Translations under genes and position numbers: made by a program | IMG/VR virus record: IMGVR_UViG_3300027770_000019 | Coordinates: 1 to 30,440 of that record | Origin: a virus | Strand: one strand, 5' to 3' | DNA length: 30,440 bases | Notes under the pieces: model-generated | The model's input: only the letters and a program-made list of their open reading frames with translations | The model's database searches: none | Told to the model about the DNA's origin: nothing | Shown here: positions 8,573 through 16,742 of the stretch, in pieces | Position numbering within the stretch: the stretch's first letter is position 1 | Layout of the letters: every line of letters begins with the position of its first letter

Positions 8573-9538
8573 ATGGCATTATCATTCACAGGTTTAAGTG
8601 CATATACAAAGCAACTTGTACAACCTTTATTGACTTCGGCAGTAATCGGAGCAAAAACACAAAAATTAATCATTGACAACGGTATCGTTTTGACCGGTGT
8701 TAAAGGACCAACTGCTTTACCTATCATGGATACTGATGCAGTTTTCGGTACTCAATCATGTACTTTTGACGCTTCAGGTACAACTTCTTTTTCTCAAAGA
8801 ACAATCGTTCCAGGTAAGATTAAGATAGAAGAAAAATTATGTCCTAAAGATTTGGAAGCTTATTACACAATGGAAGCTTTACGTGCAGGATCAACTTACG
8901 AAGATTTCGGAAGTGCTGATTTCGCTGCTGCTTATCTTGCAAAGAAAAATGCTCGTATAGCTGCTCAATTAGAAACTGCAATTTGGCAAGGTGACAGTGC
9001 TTCTGCAACTGCTAACCTTAACAAGTTCAACGGACTTTCTAAATTAATCAACGCTGGTTCTCCAGTAGATGCTAACGTATCAGGTTACACAGGTGTAAGT
9101 GGTTCTGCTATTGCAACTGTTACTGCTTCTAACGTTATTGCTTGTACTGAAGGAGTTTACAAAGCTATCCCTGCTGAAGTTATGGCTAAAGGTGATGTAT
9201 CAATATTCGTAGGTTACGATTGGTTCAGACTTTTAGTTCTTGCTTACAGAGCTTTAAATATGTTCTCTTACAATCCACAAGACGCTAACTTTGAAGGTTT
9301 CATCTTGCCAGGTACAAACGTAAAAGTTGAGCCTGTAAATGGTTTGAACGGAACAGGAGATGCATTCGCTATCAGCTTATCTAACATGGCTATCGCTGTA
9401 GATTTAGAAGCTGAAGAAACTAACTACAAATTATGGTATTCTGAAGATAACAACGATGTTCGTTTCAGAGCTGAATTTAAAGTAGGTGTTGACGTAGCTT
9501 TTGTTTCTGAAACTGTAAAGTTTATGGCTGCAATCTAA
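8573..9538 (+). CDS. Major capsid protein (HK97-fold type)
   Basis: This 321-aa protein follows the scaffold-like gene and precedes a strong terminator. It has the composition of HK97-fold capsid subunits: a helical region with the long spine-like pattern ELYE-type residues (about 90-145, AKKNARIAAQLETAIWQG) and beta-rich domains rich in Gly, Ala and Thr toward the C-terminus. Codons ending in C (ttc, tac, aac) and gct are commoner than in neighbouring genes, fitting very high expression. The first residues MALSFTGLSAYTKQ resemble capsid N-termini in Bacteroidetes phages. No cleavage site for the protease is obvious. Confidence 0.8.
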   Translation: MALSFTGLSAYTKQLVQPLLTSAVIGAKTQKLIIDNGIVLTGVKGPTALPIMDTDAVFGTQSCTFDASGTTSFSQRTIVPGKIKIEEKLCPKDLEAYYTMEALRAGSTYEDFGSADFAAAYLAKKNARIAAQLETAIWQGDSASATANLNKFNGLSKLINAGSPVDANVSGYTGVSGSAIATVTASNVIACTEGVYKAIPAEVMAKGDVSIFVGYDWFRLLVLAYRALNMFSYNPQDANFEGFILPGTNVKVEPVNGLNGTGDAFAISLSNMAIAVDLEAEETNYKLWYSEDNNDVRFRAEFKVGVDVAFVSETVKFMAAI

Positions 9539-9560
9539 ATTTAAATTAAATTAATAACTT

Positions 9561-9592
9561 AAAAGGGTGGTGCAAAAACACCACCTTTTTTT
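9561..9592 (+). terminator. Rho-independent terminator after the capsid gene
   Basis: Stem GGTGGTG (9566-9572) pairs with CACCACC (9579-9585) around the loop CAAAAA, followed by T7 (9586-9592). The flanking A-run and T-run extend the stem. It lies 23 bases after the capsid stop and ends 12 bases before the next ATG, so downstream genes probably depend on partial read-through. Confidence 0.9.
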
Positions 9593-9604
9593 AAATCTAA
9601 AAAT

Positions 9605-10141
9605 ATGGCATGTGCAATAACAAGTGGATACACAATAGACTGCAGAGAAATCGCAGGTGGAATCCAAGCTATTTGGGTTATCTCAAATGCAAATTTATAT
9701 GATGCTTCAGGAAATAGTAGAGTAACTGAATCAAGTGGTACGGTTACAGCTATGACTAAAGCTACAGGAACTCGTTTCTACAAATTTGAAGTTCCACGTT
9801 CTACAGCTGTTGCTTCTTCTAACCTTACAGGTTCAATGGAGAATGGAACTATTTTCTACACACATTCAGTAGAATTCCCTATCAATTCAAGAACTGCAAC
9901 TATCAGAAACACTATAAGCACTTTAGCTAAAAATAGATTAACATTTGTTACTTTAGATTTAGACGGAGCTTATCGTATGTATGGTAAAGATTTCGGTCTT
10001 TATATGGATAGTACTGAATCAGGAAGTGGAACAGCTCCAGGTGATAGACAAGGTTCGGTTCTTAAATTTTCTTCAATGGAGAAAGATGACTTCTTAATAG
10101 TAAGTTCATCAGTTGCTGCAAATCTAGAAGTAGCAGGTTAA
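9605..10141 (+). CDS. Putative major tail (tube) protein
   Basis: This 178-aa protein starts MACAITSGYTIDCREIAGGI, a beginning typical of small abundant virion proteins of Bacteroidetes phages that I associate with the tail tube. It is Ser/Thr/Gly rich, beta-type, without signal peptide. It sits alone between two strong terminators directly after the capsid gene, an arrangement that would allow high separate expression, as needed for a tube subunit. An alternative is a capsid decoration protein. The terminators and codon use support abundance; the specific role is inferred. Confidence 0.55.
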   Translation: MACAITSGYTIDCREIAGGIQAIWVISNANLYDASGNSRVTESSGTVTAMTKATGTRFYKFEVPRSTAVASSNLTGSMENGTIFYTHSVEFPINSRTATIRNTISTLAKNRLTFVTLDLDGAYRMYGKDFGLYMDSTESGSGTAPGDRQGSVLKFSSMEKDDFLIVSSSVAANLEVAG

Positions 10142-10163
10142 TAAATAATTAATAAAGCTAAAG

Positions 10164-10194
10164 ACTCCGACCGATTAAAAGTCGGAGTTTTTTT
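10164..10194 (+). terminator. Rho-independent terminator after the tube-like gene
   Basis: Perfect 8-bp stem ACTCCGAC (10164-10171) / GTCGGAGT (10181-10188) with a 9-base loop, then T6. It ends only 6 bases before the next ATG at 10201. Confidence 0.9.
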
Positions 10195-10200
10195 GATTAT

Positions 10201-10572
10201 ATGATAATACTAACGAAAGGCGACATTAAGGATTTATTATTTACCGGTAGCGAATCAGCTTTGCTTACCAATCCTTATTTTTTATTTGTATTTACGAACC
10301 GAGTTACACAGGAAATAGTTAAATTTGTTGCAACGAATTCTAGCACGACTTTAAGATATGATAAATTTACTTTTGAAGTGAACGATTATTTTGTAGATAG
10401 TGAAACAGGATTTTGGACTTATGATATTTATGAACAAACAAGTTCAACAAACTTAATAATAACAGGATTAAATAAAGTTGAGAATGGGTATATGTATTTA
10501 AATCCAGCAATAGTATTTGAACCGGTAATATATAACGAACAATCAAACACATTTATTACTTACAATGGATAA
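10201..10572 (+). CDS. Conserved structural protein (123 aa), unknown role
   Basis: A beta-rich 123-aa protein rich in Thr, Tyr, Asn and Phe, starting MIILTKGDIKDLL. The regular alternation of aromatic and polar residues (FTFEVNDYFVDSETGFWTYD, about 57-76) suggests an immunoglobulin-like or beta-sandwich fold. It overlaps the portal gene by 8 bases, so the two are translationally coupled. Genes of this type lie next to tube or portal genes in Bacteroidetes phages, and a minor tail or head decoration role is plausible. I do not recognise a named family. Confidence 0.5.
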   Translation: MIILTKGDIKDLLFTGSESALLTNPYFLFVFTNRVTQEIVKFVATNSSTTLRYDKFTFEVNDYFVDSETGFWTYDIYEQTSSTNLIITGLNKVENGYMYLNPAIVFEPVIYNEQSNTFITYNG

Positions 10573-12586
10573 CTACAAACATATCGTACTTCAGTTTGAC
10601 CAAGCACAACAACCAAAATTTTCTGAAAAGAAGGGTAAAGGTTGGGTTGAATTTGGAGAGCATAATAACTATCCTGAATATTTACTTTCGCTTTATAATG
10701 AAAGTCCTAAACATGGTGCAATCATTAAAGGCAAATGTGGGTATATCTATGGGAAGGCATTTGAAGTGCCAGGTTCAGCCAATGCAAGTGATTCATGGAA
10801 TGATGTTTTAAAAAAAGCAATTAAAGACGATGAGCTTTATAGAGGTTTTTATCTTCAGGTTATTTGGAATAGATTAAAGCAAGTTTCGGAAGTTTATCAT
10901 ATTGAATTTCATAAAGTTAGAACAAATAAAGATTTATCTAAATTTTATGTAAAGAATGATTGGATGGATTATAGAGAAAAGCCGAGAGAATATGAAGCTT
11001 TTAACGTTAATAATCCTTACGGAAGTCAAATATTTTACTATAAAGAATACAATCCTTCAAGTGATGTATATCCTTATCCTTCATATTTTCAGGGTTTAAA
11101 TTATATTGAATCAGATATAGAAGTAAGTAGGCATATTTTAGGAAATGCAAAGCAAGGTTGGGTAGGAACTAAATTAGTAAATCTTAATAATGGTGATCCA
11201 ATAGGAGAAGAAAATAAAGGGGACGTTGAAAGAAGTTTATTAAAGAAGTTTACAGGCAGCGAAGGAAAAAGAGTAGTTATTATGTTCAATAAGAGCAAGG
11301 ATAACGAAGCTAATATATTGGACTTGGGCAATACCATGTTGACAAAAGAGGATTTTACAAATGTAAATAATCTAATACAGCAAGAAATTTTTGCAAGTCA
11401 TCAGGTAACAAGTCCATCTTTATTTGGAATTAAAACGGAAGGGCAACTAGGTAGTAGGAATGAAATTCGTGATGCTTATCAGATTTTTAACAATACCTAT
11501 GTAAGCGAAAGGCAGCAAGAACTAGAGGTTATTTTTACAAAGTTTAGGAATCTTAAAGGTGAGAAAGGAGAGTTTAAAATTATGCCTGTAGAACCTTTAG
11601 CGTTTGAATTTAGCGAAGCAACTATTGCAGCTAATTTAACTCAAAACGAAATAAGGGAAATAATGGGTAAAGAACCATTACAAGCAGGACAGGTTACTTC
11701 AGACGGTCAAATAGTGGTTGTTAATCCTGAAACTGAAAAGATAGTTAAACCTGGAGAAGTTCAACCTGTTGAAACTCCTATGAATGATTCATTAAAGAAT
11801 CTTTCAGGTAGGCAGTATCAAAATGTTATGCGAATAGTTAGGCAGTTCGCAAACGGCAAACTAAATAAACAACAAGCTTCTTTAATGCTAAAGAACGGAT
11901 TTGGTTTTTCTGATTTAGATGTTAATACTTTTTTAGGTGTAGATGATGATCCTTTAACTGATGATGAAATACAAAAATTTAGCTTAACAAATGATGATAT
12001 TCTTTATAATGAGTTTACTTTAGTAGGTGAGGACAAAGGTCTTTATTCTATTTTAGAAAGTAAATCTTATAGAGAGCATGAATACTTTGCAGATATAAAC
12101 GCTTTAAACCAATTACAAGCCAATATTTTGGACTTAATAGGTAAGGATAAGAGAATTACCAGCGAAGTAATTGCAAGTACTTTAAACGTATCTAAAACGC
12201 TTGTAGAAGAAACTATCAAAGATTTAACCGATAGTAAGATTTTAGCTGAAAAAAAAAGTAAAATAGGAATTGATGAAGTAGTAGAGAGGGAAGTTCTTAA
12301 ACCTATTGCAGAGCTTGAAGGTAAGAATAGTAAGGTTACTGAAATATTAGTAAGATATTCTTATGAATGGCGAGTGGCTGATAATGGCAATCCTTCAAGA
12401 TTATTTTGCCAAAAGTTACTTGATTTGAATAGACTTTATTCAAGGCAAGATATAGAGTTAATAAGTATGAGGGTTGGTTATTCAGTATTTGACAGGTGCG
12501 GTGGTTGGTGGACTGAACCTGATGGAACACATAGTCCACAATGTAGGCACGAATGGAAAGCTAACATAGTTAAAAAGAAATCGTAA
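10565..12586 (+). CDS. Portal protein with C-terminal wHTH-like and Cys/His extension
   Basis: This 673-aa protein forms the ring through which DNA enters the head. The first about 400 residues have portal features: WVEFGEHNNYPEYLLSLY (26-43), SPKHGAIIKGKCGYIYG (about 47-63), a central LGSRNEIRDAYQIF helix (about 295-308) and an EPLAFEFSEATIAANLTQNE region (about 344-363). Beyond the usual portal end there are two additions: a winged-helix-like stretch near 515-565 (ITSEVIASTLNVSKTLVEET) and a Cys/His/Trp-rich end (FCQKLL about 614, CGGWW about 644, CRHEW about 660) like the C-terminal part of MuF-type minor head proteins. No separate minor head gene is visible, so this may be a portal/minor-head fusion. 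Confidence 0.8.
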   Translation: MDNYKHIVLQFDQAQQPKFSEKKGKGWVEFGEHNNYPEYLLSLYNESPKHGAIIKGKCGYIYGKAFEVPGSANASDSWNDVLKKAIKDDELYRGFYLQVIWNRLKQVSEVYHIEFHKVRTNKDLSKFYVKNDWMDYREKPREYEAFNVNNPYGSQIFYYKEYNPSSDVYPYPSYFQGLNYIESDIEVSRHILGNAKQGWVGTKLVNLNNGDPIGEENKGDVERSLLKKFTGSEGKRVVIMFNKSKDNEANILDLGNTMLTKEDFTNVNNLIQQEIFASHQVTSPSLFGIKTEGQLGSRNEIRDAYQIFNNTYVSERQQELEVIFTKFRNLKGEKGEFKIMPVEPLAFEFSEATIAANLTQNEIREIMGKEPLQAGQVTSDGQIVVVNPETEKIVKPGEVQPVETPMNDSLKNLSGRQYQNVMRIVRQFANGKLNKQQASLMLKNGFGFSDLDVNTFLGVDDDPLTDDEIQKFSLTNDDILYNEFTLVGEDKGLYSILESKSYREHEYFADINALNQLQANILDLIGKDKRITSEVIASTLNVSKTLVEETIKDLTDSKILAEKKSKIGIDEVVEREVLKPIAELEGKNSKVTEILVRYSYEWRVADNGNPSRLFCQKLLDLNRLYSRQDIELISMRVGYSVFDRCGGWWTEPDGTHSPQCRHEWKANIVKKKS

Positions 12587-12588
12587 AT

Positions 12589-13392
12589 ATGAGCAAGAAT
12601 ATTTTATTTATTACTGAACAAACTTTTAAAGAAAGGACCGGTGCTTCTAATAACATAGATGGAAAGCAATTATTCCCAATGATTAAGGTCGCTGGGGATA
12701 TCTATATTCAGCCAATTTTAGGAAGTACATTATACAAAAGACTACAAAATGGTATAGTAGAAGATAACTTAAACGCTTATGAAATAACTTTAATAGACGA
12801 TTATTTAACGGATGCTTTGATATGGTTTACTATGAGTATGCTTCCAATGTCTATGGGTTACCAATTATTCAGTAAAGGTTTCCTTCAAAAGACAGCTGAA
12901 GAAAGTAACACACCTTCAAGGGCAGATTTAGAACTTATAGAGCAGAAGTATAAAAGCATGGCGGAGTTCTACAATCAAAGAATGATTAAATACTTACAAG
13001 AAAATTATACTTTATACGGAGAATATTTGAATTACGGAATGGGGTTAGATGTTATATTCCCTGAACATAAAGCTTACACAAGTCCTATCTATTTAGGCGG
13101 TGCAGATAACAATAAACGTAGTTGGTTAAATCAATCAATTAGTTCAGGTGCAGGTGCTTCGCTTCCTTTACAGGTAAGTTATTACACAGCAACAGCAGGA
13201 TTAACAACTTTTACTGTAAATGATTTAGTAGGGAATACAACTATTTCAGCTTTTAGAAGTGGTTTGAATAAGATAATAACAGGAAATCCAACAAGCGACA
13301 CAGCTTATTTAACTATTAATAATGGTGTAGTTACTTTACCTACAGGTGATGTAACTTTAGCAGGGGAGTTGTTTACGTTCTTATATCGTTAA
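12589..13392 (+). CDS. Head-tail adaptor-like protein
   Basis: This 267-aa protein directly follows the portal (2-base gap). Residues 1-130 are helical with ITEQTFKERTG near the start and IYIQPILGSTLYKRL (about 38-52), a pattern typical of head-to-tail connector subunits in Bacteroidetes phages. Residues 185-267 form a separate beta-rich module (VSYYTATAGLTTFTVNDLVG). The helical N-terminus suits the adaptor ring and the C-terminal module may be a decoration or tail-contact domain. Role inferred from position and general look. Confidence 0.6.
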   Translation: MSKNILFITEQTFKERTGASNNIDGKQLFPMIKVAGDIYIQPILGSTLYKRLQNGIVEDNLNAYEITLIDDYLTDALIWFTMSMLPMSMGYQLFSKGFLQKTAEESNTPSRADLELIEQKYKSMAEFYNQRMIKYLQENYTLYGEYLNYGMGLDVIFPEHKAYTSPIYLGGADNNKRSWLNQSISSGAGASLPLQVSYYTATAGLTTFTVNDLVGNTTISAFRSGLNKIITGNPTSDTAYLTINNGVVTLPTGDVTLAGELFTFLYR

Positions 13393-13457
13393 TTCAAAAT
13401 AATTTATGAGTAAAGGGTACAAAAAAGAGTACATAGACAAAGTAAAACAAAAATTTA

Positions 13458-13931
13458 ATGACCTACAAACAACTAACAACGGAAATAACAAACTTACTGC
13501 AAAGTCATGCAATGATAAACACAGTAAGGTTTGCGACTCCAGTAGAGTGGTTAAATTGGGATGACCAACCTGTTTATCCTTTAGCTTCTTTTGCAATAAA
13601 TTCAGGGGGTTATAACATAGGAAGGGAACAAGTTTTTAATATTCAAATGTGGTTTTTAGATAAAAGCGGTGTAGAGAGTGAATTTGAAACTGAAGTAACT
13701 TCAGATATGCATAGCATAGCAGCTGATATAGTTAGCAAATTAAGAAACGGATATAATCCTTACACAATAGATTCACAAATAAGTTGGACTGCAATAACTG
13801 AAAAGTTTGAAGATTATTTAAGTGGCGTGCAGTTAACTTTTAATATTAGTTTAGTATCTGATTTTGACGCTTGTTCAATTCCTATTAAAACAGGATTATT
13901 TGATGAAACTTTTGATAATACTTTTAATTAA
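13458..13931 (+). CDS. Tail terminator / tail-completion-like protein
   Basis: A 157-aa alpha/beta protein starting MTYKQLTTEITNLLQSHAMI, which fits the N-terminal helix of tail-terminator proteins, followed by alternating beta strands (QVFNIQMWFLDKSG, about 55-68) and helices (TSDMHSIAADIVSKL). It sits between the adaptor and tail-tip genes. A shorter open frame beginning at 13406 overlaps its 5' end and is probably not a gene. Function is inferred from size, fold pattern and position. Confidence 0.5.
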   Translation: MTYKQLTTEITNLLQSHAMINTVRFATPVEWLNWDDQPVYPLASFAINSGGYNIGREQVFNIQMWFLDKSGVESEFETEVTSDMHSIAADIVSKLRNGYNPYTIDSQISWTAITEKFEDYLSGVQLTFNISLVSDFDACSIPIKTGLFDETFDNTFN

Positions 13932-13943
13932 AAAATAAAAAAT

Positions 13944-14411
13944 ATGGCACAACAACCGGATTCAAATTTATTAGAACAAGCAGAAATTATCAGAGATGAA
14001 ACCACTGCAAATGCAAATACTGCTACTAGAGTAGGAACAATGTTAGTAGATATTGTTGATAGCAAATATAATAGACCTTACCAGGTTTATACTGCTATAT
14101 TAACACAAGCTTCAAATGCTGCTCCTGTAGCAACTGTATTAGAAAATGATTTTACTTCAACTTTAACTTGGGTTTATAATAGTCCAGGCAATTACACTTT
14201 ATATGCAGGTGGTGATTCAATATTTACTGCTAATAAAACAGTGTGTTTTACAAATCAAATAAGTGATGATAATAATTCTATGTATTTATTTATGGCTATG
14301 TCAAGTACAGCTACTGGAGTTGATGTAATAGTAAGCAATGGATCAAGTAATATTAATGATATTTTAGGAAATGGTAATACAGCTTGTATAGAAATAAGAG
14401 TTTATAATTAA
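13944..14411 (+). CDS. Tail-tip / structural protein (155 aa)
   Basis: The N-terminal EQAEIIRDETTANANTATRV (about 11-30) with RVGTMLVDIVDSK is a motif found at the start of many Bacteroidetes phage tail or fibre proteins, probably a virion attachment module. The remainder is a beta-rich domain with GNYTLYAGGDSIFTAN (about 81-96). It precedes the fibre-like gene by 3 bases and is probably part of the same tail-tip complex. No enzyme motif is seen. Confidence 0.5.
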   Translation: MAQQPDSNLLEQAEIIRDETTANANTATRVGTMLVDIVDSKYNRPYQVYTAILTQASNAAPVATVLENDFTSTLTWVYNSPGNYTLYAGGDSIFTANKTVCFTNQISDDNNSMYLFMAMSSTATGVDVIVSNGSSNINDILGNGNTACIEIRVYN

Positions 14412-14414
14412 GTT

Positions 14415-16136
14415 ATGAAGAAAATACTAATAGCAGTTTTTTGTTTTTTAAGTTTATTCAGTAAAGGGCAGGTTTATCAATCAATGCCGCAATACGGTTA
14501 TGCAGCTCACAGGATGAGCTTTGATAGCACTTTGCAAATACCTACTTTTTGTGGAGTTCCTACATTAAAAAGCAATGTCTTAAAATTTGGTGCTATTGCT
14601 TTTGATTCATGTAATAATAGATTTTACTTTTACAATCCTAAAACAGCGGTATGGGATACTATTAAAGGCGGTGGTAGTTCTAGTGATTTAAAGCTTAATA
14701 TTTCAGACACTTCAGCTATGCTTACAAAGTATTTACGAAAGACTGATACAACAAATAAATTTATTAATAATATTACAAGGACTTTAGGCAAGGATTCAAT
14801 AATATATTTTATCGGTTCTACAAGATATGCGATTAAAGATAGTGTAGGAACTAATCCTGCTCCTGTAGGTTATTATGGAGCTTTTCAAGACAATACTATT
14901 CAGACTGCTGCTGCTATTAATACTCCATATGCAATGAAGTTTGGAATAACTGATTTGACTAATGGAATAACAATAGTAAGTGATGGAAGTAATTTAACAA
15001 GAATAACAATAGCAAATACAGGAATATATAACATTCAATTTTCAGCACAATTTGATAGAACAAATAGTGGCACTGATGCTGTAGATATATGGTTAAGAAA
15101 AAATGGAACTGATGTGGCTGGAAGTGGTGGCAAAATAATATTAACAGGAGGAGCAGCTGCATCTGCAATTATTGCTTCTTGGAATTATGTTTTAGATATA
15201 GTTGCTGGAGATTATTATCAATTAATGTGGAGTACACCAGACACACACGTTAGATTACTATATGAAGCAGCACAAACTACTCCATTTGTCCATCCTATAA
15301 TTCCTTCCACAATACTTACTGTAACACAACAAAGTGGTATAATGGCAGGTACAGGAATGACTGCTCTTAATGGATTAAGTGGTGCAGTTCAAACATTTGC
15401 TTTAGATTCTACAAATAGTACTTTTAAGATAACATCTTCGGGAACTACACACACTTTTAACATACCTAATGCTTCTGCTTCAGGAGTTACAAGGGGATTA
15501 TTATCTAATACACAATACACTACTTTTAATGGGAAAATAGGAAGTGGAGATACAGCTTCAATGTTAACTAATTATGCTAAAACTTCAGCTGTAAATTTAA
15601 AAGTAAATATTTCAGATACTGCTTCTATGTTAACTCCTTACTCAAGAAAGTTTGCAGCTGCTTATACATTCAATGCTAATAATACAAATGCAGCGGCAAG
15701 TGAGGCAACACAAACGTTCAGAGATTCTGCACAAAAAGCTTACACAGGATCAATAACATGGAGTGGAACAACCGCACCAAGTGGAACAACAAATCATTCT
15801 TACAGATGGTTTCAAGTAGGTAAATTAGTTACTTTAAGACTTACTTTGATTTATACAACAGTTGGAGTTGCTTTAACAAGTGTATCATGTGCTTTACCTT
15901 CCGATTGTCCTACACCTGAAATACCAACAGGTTCAACAGCAAATAGTTCTTATTTATATATAGGAAGTGGAACTTTATCAACAGCAGTAACAACAGGTGG
16001 AATGAGTCCAACTATTAATGGTGGTATTTCTGAATTAAGGATAAATTCAGGTGGCACAGGATATGAAATATTAATTTCAAGATTTGCTGCAGGATATTCA
16101 ACAGCAAGAGCAACAATTCAATATTTCGCACAATAA
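14415..16136 (+). CDS. Tail fibre-like protein with an N-terminal signal peptide
   Basis: This 573-aa protein opens with a signal peptide: KK at 2-3, hydrophobic core ILIAVFCFLSLF, and a probable cleavage near SKGQ (residues 16-19), the form seen in Bacteroidetes exported proteins. After it, the unit NISDTSAMLTKY recurs as GDTASMLTNY and NISDTASMLTPY (about residues 95-106, 377-386 and 397-408), typical of fibre-like proteins of this phylum. Between the repeats is a beta-rich domain resembling C1q/TNF-like trimer heads (GIYNIQFSAQFDRTNSG, about 199-215), and the C-terminus holds another beta domain. It most likely binds the host surface. A signal peptide on a virion protein is unusual. Confidence 0.7.
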   Translation: MKKILIAVFCFLSLFSKGQVYQSMPQYGYAAHRMSFDSTLQIPTFCGVPTLKSNVLKFGAIAFDSCNNRFYFYNPKTAVWDTIKGGGSSSDLKLNISDTSAMLTKYLRKTDTTNKFINNITRTLGKDSIIYFIGSTRYAIKDSVGTNPAPVGYYGAFQDNTIQTAAAINTPYAMKFGITDLTNGITIVSDGSNLTRITIANTGIYNIQFSAQFDRTNSGTDAVDIWLRKNGTDVAGSGGKIILTGGAAASAIIASWNYVLDIVAGDYYQLMWSTPDTHVRLLYEAAQTTPFVHPIIPSTILTVTQQSGIMAGTGMTALNGLSGAVQTFALDSTNSTFKITSSGTTHTFNIPNASASGVTRGLLSNTQYTTFNGKIGSGDTASMLTNYAKTSAVNLKVNISDTASMLTPYSRKFAAAYTFNANNTNAAASEATQTFRDSAQKAYTGSITWSGTTAPSGTTNHSYRWFQVGKLVTLRLTLIYTTVGVALTSVSCALPSDCPTPEIPTGSTANSSYLYIGSGTLSTAVTTGGMSPTINGGISELRINSGGTGYEILISRFAAGYSTARATIQYFAQ

Positions 16137-16143
16137 TATTTAT

Positions 16144-16311
16144 ATGAAACACATAAGACAAAAAGATACTGAAACATATACAGTATTAATTACTGAAGGA
16201 TGGGATAAGCCATTAGAAGAACATCCTTCTATTGTTCAATATCCTGAAGTATTTGAAATAGCAGATTGTGAAATACCTACTGAACATTTACAATATTTAA
16301 TTTATATTTAA
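16144..16311 (+). CDS. Small acidic protein (55 aa) after the fibre gene
   Basis: Starts at ATG 16144, 7 bases after the fibre stop; an upstream in-frame start inside the fibre gene is unlikely. The sequence KDTETYTVLITEGWDKP with later PEVFEIADCEIPTE resembles the small proteins that follow fibre genes in Bacteroidetes phages and could be a fibre-assembly factor. It overlaps the next gene at TAATG. Function unknown. Confidence 0.6.
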   Translation: MKHIRQKDTETYTVLITEGWDKPLEEHPSIVQYPEVFEIADCEIPTEHLQYLIYI

Positions 16312-16469
16312 TGAAACATTTAGACCTTATTACTATTTGGGGATTATCAATAGGAACCTTTTTAACTTCTTCCCAAGTGCTTGGGTTCTTTGCTATTGTT
16401 GCTAGTATTACAAGCATCATTAACAACTTACCTGGAGTTATTAAATTCATCAAAAAATATATAAAATGA
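16311..16469 (+). CDS. Holin-like membrane protein 1 (52 aa)
   Basis: Start and preceding stop overlap in TAATG. The protein has a short polar start, a hydrophobic span (about residues 6-41, LGFFAIVASITSII) and a basic tail KFIKKYIK. It lies directly before a second small membrane protein, a spanin and an endolysin, so a role in inner-membrane permeabilisation is reasonable. The endolysin has no signal peptide and therefore needs a holin. Assignment is by size, topology and position. Confidence 0.55.
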   Translation: MKHLDLITIWGLSIGTFLTSSQVLGFFAIVASITSIINNLPGVIKFIKKYIK

Positions 16470-16645
16470 AAAGTTACAAAACAAGTTTAGTAGGATTATT
16501 ATTAGCTGTTATCGTTGCAATTCAGCCAATCGTAGAAGGTACAGGATACCATTTAGACGCTGCTTCTATTAGTAAGTTAGTTTTTGCAGGTACTTTAGCT
16601 GCTTTAGGTTTCTTATCTAAAGACCATGACGTTACAGGTAAATAA
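16466..16645 (+). CDS. Holin-like membrane protein 2 (59 aa)
   Basis: Overlaps the preceding gene by ATGA. Two hydrophobic stretches are visible: SLVGLLLAVIVAIQPIV (7-23) and LVFAGTLAALGFLS (38-51), separated by a short acidic loop. Two tiny membrane genes coupled in tandem before the endolysin could be a holin and antiholin pair or two subunits. Which is which cannot be told from sequence. Confidence 0.55.
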   Translation: MKSYKTSLVGLLLAVIVAIQPIVEGTGYHLDAASISKLVFAGTLAALGFLSKDHDVTGK

Positions 16646-16650
16646 AAAAA

Positions 16651-16672
16651 GGAGCTAGTAGAAACTAACTCC
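16651..16672 (-). terminator. Hairpin shaped as a minus-strand terminator
   Basis: GGAGCTAGT (16651-16659) pairs with ACTAACTCC (16664-16672) with one mismatch and a 4-base loop. The A7 run just before it makes this a terminator only when read on the minus strand, and no gene lies on that strand here. It could also be an mRNA structure between holin and spanin. The remaining bases to 16742 show nothing else firm. Confidence 0.45.
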
Positions 16673-16742
16673 GATTACCTTATGCAATTTTAGATCCATC
16701 TTCGGAAATACTCCGTGCTGCAAATATAATAAACTTATTTAG

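Noticed and set aside
10596-10811. Alternative frame inside the portal gene
   Set aside because: Complete overlap with the portal N-terminus and no independent signal.
13406-13564. 52-codon open frame upstream of and overlapping the tail-terminator-like gene
   Set aside because: Its first 17 codons look plausible, but 107 of its 159 bases overlap a convincing gene in another frame, and the end (KVCDSSRVVKLG) does not look like protein. Kept out for lack of support.
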